From the NCBI GenBank assembly GCA_003514455.1, contig DOQH01000019.1, positions 4,828-12,624 on the forward strand: DNA of 7,797 bases, written 5' to 3'. Source of the DNA: Candidatus Magasanikiibacteriota bacterium. GTDB lineage: Bacteria > Patescibacteriota > Patescibacteriia > Magasanikbacterales > UBA10003. The translations under genes were made by a program, and so were the position numbers. Below are positions 1-6,291 of this stretch, piece after piece (position 1 is the first letter of the stretch; every line of letters begins with the position of its first letter). The notes under the pieces were generated by a model. It did not search any database and had not been told where the DNA came from. It was given only the letters and a program-made list of their open reading frames with translations.

Positions 1-155
1 AGCCGTTCACGAAATTCAACGGTCTTATTTTTGAGTTCATCAGCTGATAATTTGGAAAATTCCGGCTCCAGTTTATTTATTTCCTCAACTATGGGCTGAA
101 TTTGCTTAATTACTCTTAAATTTGGGTTGCCAAAAAGGGTTTTAAATATGGACAT
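1..155 (-). CDS. secA: Protein translocase subunit SecA, N-terminal fragment (cut by the window edge)
   Basis: SecA is the ATPase motor that pushes unfolded preproteins through the SecYEG channel at the inner face of the membrane. Only the first 51 codons are visible, read leftward from ATG at 155-153 and open to the window edge. The peptide begins MSIFKTLFGNPNLRVIKQ and continues with IVEEINKLEPEFSKLSADEL and then KNKTVEFRERL. This matches the family's opening helix, in which an 'iV..IN.lEpe...LsDeeLk.kT.efr.rl' pattern precedes the first nucleotide-binding domain. Walker motifs would lie beyond the edge. The start is set by the family N-terminus and by a good promoter just upstream. It has its own promoter and no Shine-Dalgarno sequence. 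Family knowledge: hpf and secA are often adjacent in Firmicutes; here hpf lies about 5 kb upstream on the same strand. Confidence 0.9.
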   Translation of the reverse strand, partial: MSIFKTLFGNPNLRVIKQIQPIVEEINKLEPEFSKLSADELKNKTVEFRER

Positions 156-166
156 ACAGTAAACAT

Positions 167-195
167 AATATACCCTGTTTGGGCTTATGTGTAAA
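167..195 (-). promoter_or_regulatory. Sigma-70-type promoter for secA
   Basis: Reading the minus strand, TTTACA (195-190, 5 of 6 matches to TTGACA) and TATATT (172-167, 5 of 6 matches to TATAAT) are separated by exactly 17 bp. They lie between the stop of the acyltransferase-like gene (206-208) and the secA ATG (155). The predicted transcription start is near 160, leaving a leader of only about five bases. This is a prediction from sequence alone. Confidence 0.7.
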
Positions 196-205
196 GAGCC
201 TCTAA

Positions 206-1105
206 TCACCGCCTTTTAATTGAAAAAACGTGCGTATCGTATGTCCGGCAAGGATGAAATTTCTTTTTAAATCCGGTCAATTCATCTTCTCCCCCGCCAA
301 AATCCGCCCATTGATAGCCCTGTTTTTTCAAAAACGACAAATCATCAACATTAGCCGCCTCGCCCAGATAATCACAACTATAATCATGCAAGCCGACAGA
401 TGAATAATAACTCCCGGGCTGATTGGGAATTTCCCAACCGGCGGTAATTGTGGATGGTACTCCATCTACAATAAAAACACGACAAAAATTCACTCCGGCA
501 AAATTATTATCAATCAAATTTAGATAATGATAATCATAACTGCGATCGCCACCCTGCCGTTTTTTTCTCCACGCCTCAACGATTTTTTTCAAATCATCTG
601 GCTTGCAATTTCGCGCGTCAACTATTTCCACTTTATGTTGGCGATAAAATAATCCGATTTGATAACGCAGCTTTTTCCACTCCCCGCCTTTTAGTTCCGG
701 ATCCCATTTGGCTAAATCAAAAATCGGCCAAGTTAAAGAATAATTAACAGTGCAAGCGCGCCAAGGCGATAATTTTAAAAATTTTAAAACTTCGTGGTAA
801 AAATCTGTCTCAAATTCCACGCTGACTCTGTCTGTTTTTTTATTATTGAAACAATGTGTTAAAAATTCCGATAAAATTTTTATACGCGCTGGCGACGGAG
901 CGAGAATTTCGGAAAAAAGGTACCAAATTTCATCTTCTTGGCGCGCTAAAATTGATCCGTTATCGGTTTTAAAAAGAAAATTTTGCGTTCCTTCGCCCTG
1001 ATCATCTTTAAAACAAAAAAAATTATGCTCGGGAGCATAACCATATTTTTTAATCTCTGATTCAATCAATGGCTGGTTCTCCACCGAATCTTTAATTATT
1101 TCCAT
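206..1105 (-). CDS. Putative acyltransferase, DUF2156 / GNAT-fold type, substrate unknown
   Basis: A 299-residue protein with no signal peptide or membrane segment, so probably cytosolic. I do not recognise a specific gene. The second half resembles the GNAT-fold domain of the DUF2156 group (phosphatidylglycerol lysyltransferase C-terminal-like, related in fold to FemAB aminoacyltransferases). It has a basic 'EWKKLRYQI' segment at 142-150, a strand at 208-215 ('CRVFIVDG'), and 'YYSSVGLHDYSCDYLGEAAN' at 233-252. The stretch 'FLKKQGYQWADFGGGEDELTGFKKKFHP' at 258-285 is the typical end: a helix, then 'GF.w.dfGg', then 'l..FK.kf.p'. ATG at 1105 follows the stop of the Ddl-like gene by only 3 bases, so the two are probably co-transcribed and translationally coupled. 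Beside an ATP-grasp ligase, a role in moving an amino acid or acyl group onto a peptide, lipid or wall precursor is plausible. That role is inference; the fold call is moderately sure. Confidence 0.55.
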   Translation of the reverse strand: MEIIKDSVENQPLIESEIKKYGYAPEHNFFCFKDDQGEGTQNFLFKTDNGSILARQEDEIWYLFSEILAPSPARIKILSEFLTHCFNNKKTDRVSVEFETDFYHEVLKFLKLSPWRACTVNYSLTWPIFDLAKWDPELKGGEWKKLRYQIGLFYRQHKVEIVDARNCKPDDLKKIVEAWRKKRQGGDRSYDYHYLNLIDNNFAGVNFCRVFIVDGVPSTITAGWEIPNQPGSYYSSVGLHDYSCDYLGEAANVDDLSFLKKQGYQWADFGGGEDELTGFKKKFHPCRTYDTHVFSIKRR

Positions 1106-1108
1106 ATC

Positions 1109-2218
1109 TTAAGCCGCTTGCCCTGCCAACACTTTTATTGACAAAGGAGCTTTCACTTCTTCCTCCATATCGGCCTTTTCCACTCCATCTTCTTTAATCA
1201 CATCAGCCACACAACTTATTTTTTTATCATTTTTAATTCCATTGCGCTCCAAAGCGCAACAAAAAATAATATTGATAAGTTGATTGTAATTAATATTCAA
1301 AGCGGTTGCTGAATATGGCAGAAAACAATCGGCGCTAATACCTGGATTTGGATTCATTTCCAAAACATACGGATTGTTTTCTTCATCCAAACGCAAATCA
1401 ACGCGGCTATAATCGCGCACGCCAAGCACGCGATGCGTTTCCAAAGCGAGTTTTTGCAATTTCAATTCCAAGTATTTTGGAATTTTAGCCGGACAATCCA
1501 TGTATGTTTGATTATAGTTAATGCCATTTTCATCCCACTTGGCGTCATAACTGTAAATTTTATTGGGATTATCTGGAATATTTCCCATTTCTATTTCACA
1601 AACCGGCAATGGCATGGCTTCTTTGTCATTGCCCAAAATACTGACTGTAAATTCTCGACCGGCCATAAATTCCTCCACTAATGCCGGCTGGGAATATGTT
1701 TTTAAAATAAAATTGATCTGGCGACGCATTTCCTCTTCATTTTTAACAACTGATTCCGGTGTAATGCCAATGCTGTTATCCATTGAACAGGGTTTAACAA
1801 TCAAAGGAAATTTAAGCTCCGGGTCAAGCTTGCGATAACGAGAATAAAACACTTGATATTTGGGAGTAGGAATTTCGTGGTGCATTAAAACCGCCTTTAC
1901 CATGGGCTTATTCATGCAAGTGGCCAAAGCCAATGGACCCGAGCCGGTATATGGAATACCCAAAAGCTCCAACATTGAAGCCACATGCGGCTCAAACAAG
2001 CTGGAACCGTTGAATCGTTCGCAAACATTAAAAGCCGCGTCCGGCTTTGCCTTACGCAATTTTTCAAATACTCTTTCATTCACATCATAAAAGGTGACTT
2101 CGTGTCCGTATGATTCCAACGCCGCTTTTGTTTTTTTTCCCACTTGCGTTAAAGAATCTTCCACTTCTTTGTTTTCAGAATTACTGTCAAAAATGTTTGA
2201 TAGAATCGCGATTTTCAT
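1109..2218 (-). CDS. D-alanine-D-alanine ligase-like ATP-grasp protein
   Basis: A 369-residue ATP-grasp ligase of the Ddl type. Such enzymes activate a carboxylate with ATP and join it to an amine; true Ddl makes D-Ala-D-Ala for peptidoglycan. Visible blocks: 'DAAFNVCERFNG' (60-71) and 'LELLGIPYTGSGPLALA' (83-99), the usual N-domain to central-domain passage; 'MNKPMVKAVL' (102-111); 'FPLIVKPCSMDNSIGI' (137-152), with the ATP-binding lysine and the loop over ATP; 'ALVEEFMAGREFTVSIL' (179-195); and the metal site 'SRVDLRLD' (271-278) with 'VLEMNPNPGIS' (285-295), giving D274, E287 and N289. The N-terminal serine-binding motif of classic Ddl (EHEVS-type) is not clear, so the substrate may differ. 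Residues from about 325 on form a charged extension beyond the usual domain end. It starts at ATG 2218, about 44 bases below a predicted transcription start, and heads a two-gene unit with the acyltransferase-like gene. Confidence 0.75.
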   Translation of the reverse strand: MKIAILSNIFDSNSENKEVEDSLTQVGKKTKAALESYGHEVTFYDVNERVFEKLRKAKPDAAFNVCERFNGSSLFEPHVASMLELLGIPYTGSGPLALATCMNKPMVKAVLMHHEIPTPKYQVFYSRYRKLDPELKFPLIVKPCSMDNSIGITPESVVKNEEEMRRQINFILKTYSQPALVEEFMAGREFTVSILGNDKEAMPLPVCEIEMGNIPDNPNKIYSYDAKWDENGINYNQTYMDCPAKIPKYLELKLQKLALETHRVLGVRDYSRVDLRLDEENNPYVLEMNPNPGISADCFLPYSATALNINYNQLINIIFCCALERNGIKNDKKISCVADVIKEDGVEKADMEEEVKAPLSIKVLAGQAA

Positions 2219-2268
2219 TCTTTGAAAAAAAATTTTAAAATAAAATTATTTTTTATTATCTACAATAT

Positions 2269-2274
2269 ATTATA
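2269..2274 (-). promoter_or_regulatory. Probable -10 element (TATAAT) for the ATP-grasp/acyltransferase pair
   Basis: A perfect TATAAT is read on the minus strand at 2274-2269, after the terminator of the upstream operon and about 50 bases before the ATG at 2218. No good -35 hexamer is present at 16-18 bp: the region reads TATCAA at 17 bp. The assignment therefore rests on the -10 element, the AT-rich setting and the upstream terminator. The predicted leader is about 44 bases, rich in A and T, without a clear Shine-Dalgarno sequence. Confidence 0.5.
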
Positions 2275-2311
2275 CAACAAAAATTAAAAAATTGATACAA
2301 ATTTTAAAAAG

Positions 2312-2320
2312 TTATCCACA
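2312..2320 (+). promoter_or_regulatory. Perfect DnaA-box sequence
   Basis: TTATCCACA matches the consensus binding site for the replication initiator DnaA exactly. It sits in the intergenic region between the terminator hairpin (2327-2361) and the predicted -10 (2269-2274), about 40 bases upstream of the latter, beside a strongly AT-rich stretch (2219-2310). It is the only perfect copy I found in the window. It may be a regulatory site, a stray titration site or chance; no dnaA, dnaN or cluster of boxes supports an origin here. Confidence 0.35.
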
Positions 2321-2326
2321 GGCAAC

Positions 2327-2361
2327 AAAAAAATCTTTGAAATGCATTCAAAGATTTTTTT
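2327..2361. terminator. Symmetric (bidirectional-type) intrinsic terminator after speB
   Basis: A perfect 15-bp inverted repeat pairs 2327-2341 (seven A then TCTTTGAA) with 2347-2361 (TTCAAAGA then seven T), with a 5-base loop, ATGCA. The A tract on one arm and T tract on the other give a U-run after the hairpin on either strand. It lies 21 bases past the speB stop codon, so it should end the murC-to-speB transcript. There is no opposing gene to require termination on the plus strand. Confidence 0.85.
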
Positions 2362-2382
2362 TACTAAAACTTTTTAATTTTT

Positions 2383-3252
2383 TTATTGACAAAATTTATA
2401 TCCGATCATTTTGTAAACTGCAAGCGCTGAAAGAAAATCAGAAGCCGGTTGGCCTGCGATCGGAGCCAATTCCACCACATCGCAACCAACCACATTTCTT
2501 TTTGCAAATACCGCTCGCATCAATTTCAAAAAATCTGGCCAATAAAGGCCGCCCGGTTCAGGAGTGCCGGTGGCCGGAAGAATTGAAGGATCAAAACCAT
2601 CCAAATCAACAGTAATATAAACATTGGGCGAAAGCCGCTCAATAATTTTTTCCACATCAAATTCCGCAGGAGTAAAGATATTGCCGCGCAGATTATTCTT
2701 TTTAATATACTCGGCTTCCTCAACTGAAAAACTGCGAATACCAACCTGCACTATTCTTTTGGCATTATCATAAAACCGCCGCATGGCGCAACCATGGCTG
2801 AATTTTGTGCCTTCAAAAGAATCTCGCAAATCAGCGTGCGCGTCCCATTGCAAAATTGATAAATCCGGATATTTTTCTCGCAACGGCCTGTCCGCGGCGT
2901 AAGAAATTGAATGTTCGCCGCCAATCATCACCACGAATTTATTCGCCGCCACCAATTTGGTATATTCCTTTTCAACTTGTAGAGTCATGTCTTCCGGTTG
3001 CAAATCTCTGACTGCCATCGGTTCCAAAGTAAAAATTCCGGGCTTCTTATAAATCTCCGCGTCCAATTCAATATCATACGATTCCATGAAACGAGATGAT
3101 TGAATTATCGCTTGCGGGCCATTGGAAGTTCCTGAACCATAAGAAACAGTACCTTCATAAGGAACCTGCAAAATCACGGCTTTGGCGTTCTCAAAACTTT
3201 GACCAGTCAAGCCGCCAAAATTATTTGGTGTTACTCTCCTTTGATATGGCAT
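2383..3252 (-). CDS. speB: Agmatinase (ureohydrolase family)
   Basis: Agmatinase hydrolyses agmatine to putrescine and urea in the cytosol using a binuclear manganese centre. The 289 residues match the usual family length of about 290-305. Metal ligands are all visible: H114 in 'GGEHSIS' (111-117), D137/H139/D141 in 'WDAHADLRD' (136-144), and D216/D218 in 'TVDLDGFDPSILPATGTPEPGG' (214-235). 'DVVELAPIAG' (258-267) is the usual closing block. Family members also include arginase, guanidinobutyrase and formiminoglutamase, but the arginine decarboxylase two genes upstream makes agmatine the likely substrate. ATG at 3252 is one base after the metK stop, implying coupled translation. A strong terminator follows, so this is the last gene of the operon. 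No catalytic residue appears to be missing. Confidence 0.88.
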   Translation of the reverse strand: MPYQRRVTPNNFGGLTGQSFENAKAVILQVPYEGTVSYGSGTSNGPQAIIQSSRFMESYDIELDAEIYKKPGIFTLEPMAVRDLQPEDMTLQVEKEYTKLVAANKFVVMIGGEHSISYAADRPLREKYPDLSILQWDAHADLRDSFEGTKFSHGCAMRRFYDNAKRIVQVGIRSFSVEEAEYIKKNNLRGNIFTPAEFDVEKIIERLSPNVYITVDLDGFDPSILPATGTPEPGGLYWPDFLKLMRAVFAKRNVVGCDVVELAPIAGQPASDFLSALAVYKMIGYKFCQ

Positions 3253-3253
3253 A

Positions 3254-4420
3254 CTAAACGAGATATTGATTTAACTCAGCCACTTTGTCTGTTTTTTCCC
3301 AAGTAAAATCTTCATCAGCCCTGCCAAAATGTCCGTAAGCCGCTGTTTTCTGATAAATCGGACGCAATAGTTTCAAATGTTCAATGATTTTAGCAGGACG
3401 CAAATCAAAGTGCTTGTTAACAATTTCCACTAATTTTTCATCAGACAATTTCCCGGTTCCAAAAGCATTTACTGAAACGCTAGTGGGCAGAGCGCGGCCG
3501 ATAACATAGGAAATTTGCACTTCCAATCGTTCAGCCAAGCCGGCCGCCACCATATTTTTAGCAACATAGCGTGCCATGTAAGCTCCGGAACGATCAACTT
3601 TGGATGGATCTTTGCCGGAAAAACATCCTCCACCATGCCTACCCATGCCTCCGTATGTATCAACAATAATTTTTCTTCCGGTCAAACCAGTGTCGCCTTG
3701 AGGCCCACCGACCACAAACCGTCCGGTCATATTAATGTGAAACTCGGTTTTTTCATCCAGGTATTGCCCGCAAATCGGCTTAATTACTTTTTCAATAATA
3801 TCAGTGCGCAATTGCTCTGTGGAAACTTCCGGATTATGTTGAGCGGCAATTACCACATTGTGCAATCGTGTTGGCTTGCCGTCGCGATATTCCACTGCCA
3901 CTTGTGATTTTCCATCAGGCCGTAAATATGGCAAAATACCTGTTTTACGCACAACTGATAATTGCTTGGCCAATTTATGCGCGAGCATAATGGGCAATGG
4001 CATCAATTCCGACGTTTCGGTGCAAGCATAACCAAACATCAAGCCCTGATCCCCAGCTCCTTGTTCTTCAGTAGTCGCGCGATTCACACCTTGCGCGATA
4101 TCAGGCGATTGTTCATGAATGGAAACCAAAACACCGGCATCATCGCAATCCATGCCATATTCCGGATTAACATAACCAATATCACGCAACACGCCACGCG
4201 TCACTTTTTGCACATCCACAAATCCTCGCGTGGTAACTTCCCCACCGACAATCATAAGTCCTGTAGTGGTAAATGCCTCCACCGCCACATGCGATGCCGG
4301 ATCCTGCCCTATTAAACTATCCAAAATCGCGTCGGACACCTGATCGCAAATTTTATCTGGATGACCTTCTGTCACTGATTCGGAAGTGAACAACATCGCT
4401 CCTTTTGAAAATTCTGACAT
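3254..4420 (-). CDS. metK: S-adenosylmethionine synthetase (methionine adenosyltransferase)
   Basis: MetK makes S-adenosylmethionine from methionine and ATP, releasing phosphate and pyrophosphate, normally as a tetramer in the cytosol. From ATG 4420 the protein has 388 residues, a typical length. Signature blocks: '[16 protein letters not shown]' (12-27), with the catalytic histidine; '[14 protein letters not shown]' (119-132), family signature 1; '[20 protein letters not shown]' (238-257); and '[20 protein letters not shown]' (262-281), signature 2, with Cys where Ala is commonest. The frame is open to a TTG at 4459 inside pdaD, but the 13 extra residues do not resemble the family. ATG 4420 matches the normal N-terminus and has a weak AAAAAGAAA stretch upstream. 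It starts 28 bases after pdaD, too close for a SAM riboswitch. Its position between two polyamine genes fits supply of SAM for aminopropyl donation, though SAM also serves all methylation. Confidence 0.95.
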   Translation of the reverse strand: MSEFSKGAMLFTSESVTEGHPDKICDQVSDAILDSLIGQDPASHVAVEAFTTTGLMIVGGEVTTRGFVDVQKVTRGVLRDIGYVNPEYGMDCDDAGVLVSIHEQSPDIAQGVNRATTEEQGAGDQGLMFGYACTETSELMPLPIMLAHKLAKQLSVVRKTGILPYLRPDGKSQVAVEYRDGKPTRLHNVVIAAQHNPEVSTEQLRTDIIEKVIKPICGQYLDEKTEFHINMTGRFVVGGPQGDTGLTGRKIIVDTYGGMGRHGGGCFSGKDPSKVDRSGAYMARYVAKNMVAAGLAERLEVQISYVIGRALPTSVSVNAFGTGKLSDEKLVEIVNKHFDLRPAKIIEHLKLLRPIYQKTAAYGHFGRADEDFTWEKTDKVAELNQYLV

Positions 4421-4448
4421 ATTTCTTTTTAAAATTAAAAATTTATTA

Positions 4449-4991
4449 TTAAGGCACAAGAACCGCTACTGCCACAACTGATGTCCAAATACCATCTTTA
4501 TGACCTTCTGCAGACTGCGTAACATTTGTGGTTTTAACGATTTTACCGCTCATTTTATAAACATGCTCGCGCTCATCCCACGACTGATTGGCGTCAAATT
4601 CTATACCCAAAGTGTTAGCTAACATTGAAGCTGCCAAATCCTCTGCATATTCTCCGGCTTTTTCTTCTGTCTCGCCATGCGGGTGATGCTCTGACAGATA
4701 ACCATACTGACTTTCATCAGCAGGCAACGCCAGACCAATGGAAGCAGCTATCAAACGATTTGGTTCGTTCGTGGCATTGCGAGCCATAACGCAAAACACC
4801 ACTTCGCCGTGTTTCAAAATTTTTGTTCCTTCATCTTTACTGATTCTTTTGCAACCTGGTGGAAAAATACTGGAAACATTCACCAAGTTATATGGCTGAA
4901 TACCGGCGTCGCGCAGAGCCAGCTCAAATGATTGCAAATAATCTTTGTGCCTTCCAACTCCTTTTGTAAAAAAAATTTTGCTTGGTACCAT
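4449..4991 (-). CDS. pdaD: Pyruvoyl-dependent arginine decarboxylase
   Basis: This enzyme decarboxylates arginine to agmatine. The single chain cuts itself between two serines and the second becomes the pyruvoyl cofactor, so no pyridoxal phosphate is needed. The 180-residue protein has the self-cleavage site in '[16 protein letters not shown]' (35-50), with predicted cleavage between S40 and S41. '[27 protein letters not shown]' (64-90) and '[11 protein letters not shown]' (97-107) are conserved family blocks; E101 corresponds to the catalytic acid known from the Methanocaldococcus enzyme. Beta- and alpha-chains would be about 40 and 140 residues. The family is best known from archaea and from a few bacteria such as Chlamydia. 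It begins 8 bases after the hpf stop and is followed by metK and speB, so its product agmatine can be passed on to putrescine. Confidence 0.9.
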   Translation of the reverse strand: MVPSKIFFTKGVGRHKDYLQSFELALRDAGIQPYNLVNVSSIFPPGCKRISKDEGTKILKHGEVVFCVMARNATNEPNRLIAASIGLALPADESQYGYLSEHHPHGETEEKAGEYAEDLAASMLANTLGIEFDANQSWDEREHVYKMSGKIVKTTNVTQSAEGHKDGIWTSVVAVAVLVP

Positions 4992-4999
4992 AATAAAAT

Positions 5000-5347
5000 T
5001 TAAATTTCAGCCCGCCTTGCCGCGCGGACTTTTTTTGAAATTCTTTTTTCTTTAAAAGAAATTATTTGTCGTTTCATTTCATCGTGAACAGCGTCAATTG
5101 ACGCGTATAAGTCGCCTGTTTCCCTTTCGGCTCGCAAAAGTTGACCGGGAATTTTCAAATTGACCTCTGCGCGAAACACATCACCTTTTTGATGATGCTG
5201 CGTGGTGCGACCAACTTCAACTCGCGCCTCCACTGCCGGCGAATCATGATCCGGTATAAATTTAGCCAATCCGCCAATTTTTTCTTCAATATAGTCGCTG
5301 ATAGCCGGTGTGAGTGAAAAATTCGTGGCTTTGAGAAGAATTTTCAT
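5000..5347 (-). CDS. hpf: Ribosome hibernation-promoting factor, short form (HPF/YfiA family)
   Basis: HPF-family proteins bind the decoding region of the 30S subunit, blocking mRNA and tRNA when growth slows. The 115 residues form one S30AE domain. '[20 protein letters not shown]' (1-20) is the first strand and helix. '[23 protein letters not shown]' (52-74) is the central hairpin block, and '[17 protein letters not shown]' (79-95) is the signature second helix. A basic tail, '[15 protein letters not shown]' (98-112), follows. The C-terminal dimerisation domain of long HPF is absent, so it resembles the short HPF/RaiA group; which of those two it matches in action cannot be told. It starts 8 bases after murB ends and stops 8 bases before pdaD, with no Shine-Dalgarno sequence. 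Confidence 0.9.
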   Translation of the reverse strand: MKILLKATNFSLTPAISDYIEEKIGGLAKFIPDHDSPAVEARVEVGRTTQHHQKGDVFRAEVNLKIPGQLLRAERETGDLYASIDAVHDEMKRQIISFKEKRISKKVRAARRAEI

Positions 5348-5355
5348 ACATTCAA

Positions 5356-6291
5356 TTAAATTATTTGTACTTCCTCTTCCAATTTTATATGGAATTTATT
5401 ATACACTTTTTCTTTAATTTGTCTAATAATTGTCAAAACATCTATTGCTTTTGCGCCGCCGAGATTGACAATAAAGTTGGCATGAATAGTTGAAACCTGC
5501 GCCTGACCGACTTGCGCGCCTTTCATACCGGCATGCTCTACGATCCAGGCCGCCGGTATTTTTTTATACTTTAAAAATTCCGACGGCACAATATCTTTTA
5601 ATTCAATAATATCCGCCATGTCAATAAAAGAAAAATTTTTGAAAATGCAACCTGCGCTTGGGTGCTGCGGCTGATGCGCCTGTCGATGTATTAAAAAATC
5701 TTGCAATTGTTTTTCACTTTCTTTAGCATCACCGACCGCCAGCTCCAAATTCGCTGATAATATTATATCATCTTTTAATTTATTTTTAAACCAGCTTGTG
5801 CGATAACCAAAACCGCACTCTTCCGGCCTGAGATGAATTATCTGGTCACCGCGCAACACTTCAACTGATTTTATATTTTGACTGATTTCAAAGCGAAATG
5901 CCCCGGCATTGCCGCGAATGGCTCCGCCCAAAGTGCCCGGGAGGCCACCTGCCCATTCCAGACCGCGCAAGCCATGCCGCGAAGCCATAAAAGCCAAAGC
6001 CACCATATACACACTCGTTCCAACAAAAATTTGATTACCGTTGATAGTCCAGCCACCTTTTATGATTCTAACCACTAATCCTGGAAATCCTTCATCATTT
6101 ATTAAGACATTGCTCCCACCACCAAAAAATAAAATTGGAAGATTTTTTTCTTGTGCAAATTTCTTGGCCTGAATAATTTCTTCGGCCGTACTAACTTCAA
6201 CAAAAAATCTGGCCGACCCACCGATTTTAAAAGTAGTTAGCGGAGCAAGTGGAATATTTTCTTGAATATTTATATTTAACATAATAATCAC
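5356..6291 (-). CDS. murB: UDP-N-acetylenolpyruvoylglucosamine reductase
   Basis: MurB is the cytosolic FAD enzyme that uses NADPH to reduce UDP-GlcNAc-enolpyruvate to UDP-MurNAc, the step before MurC. The 311 residues include 'LAPLTTFKIGGSARFF' (15-30) and the FAD-binding 'GGGSNVLINDEGFPGLVV' (57-74). 'LEWAGGLPGTLGGAIRGNAGAF' (111-132) and the substrate-binding 'CGFGYRTSWFK' (159-169, R164) follow. The proton-donor loop is 'HPSAGCIFKN' (210-219), and the C-terminal acid lies in 'LEEEVQII' (304-311, E307). The normal catalytic serine of PSAGS is replaced by C215. The GTG start at 6291 overlaps the murC stop (GTGA); an in-frame ATG at 6282 (residue 4) is an equally good start, and neither has a Shine-Dalgarno sequence. 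The order murC-murB puts two consecutive precursor steps together. Confidence 0.95.
   Translation of the reverse strand: MIIMLNINIQENIPLAPLTTFKIGGSARFFVEVSTAEEIIQAKKFAQEKNLPILFFGGGSNVLINDEGFPGLVVRIIKGGWTINGNQIFVGTSVYMVALAFMASRHGLRGLEWAGGLPGTLGGAIRGNAGAFRFEISQNIKSVEVLRGDQIIHLRPEECGFGYRTSWFKNKLKDDIILSANLELAVGDAKESEKQLQDFLIHRQAHQPQHPSAGCIFKNFSFIDMADIIELKDIVPSEFLKYKKIPAAWIVEHAGMKGAQVGQAQVSTIHANFIVNLGGAKAIDVLTIIRQIKEKVYNKFHIKLEEEVQII

Noticed and set aside
1242..1259. Hairpin TTGCGCT/AGCGCAA as an internal terminator in the ATP-grasp gene
   Set aside because: No U-tract follows it on the minus-strand transcript and it is within the coding region.
2219..2382. Possible replication origin (AT-rich DNA with a DnaA box)
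   Set aside because: Only one box, no dnaA, dnaN or other origin genes nearby, and the hairpin is explained as a terminator.
3515..3907. Open plus-strand frame of 130 codons opposite metK, and similar shorter ones opposite other genes
   Set aside because: They lie wholly inside strongly supported minus-strand genes, have no recognisable protein features and mirror their codon pattern.
4421..4448. SAM riboswitch before metK
   Set aside because: The gap to pdaD is only 28 bases and holds no structured element.
4421..4459. Longer metK reading from a TTG at 4459 overlapping the end of pdaD
   Set aside because: The 13 extra residues do not resemble MetK N-termini. The ATG at 4420 gives the normal family start and a clean gap after pdaD.
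4775..4783. CATTGCGAG, identical to the core of the palindromic repeat in murC, in pdaD
   Set aside because: It encodes part of the conserved ARNATNEP block of PdaD and has no matching second arm, so it is a chance match and not another copy of the element.
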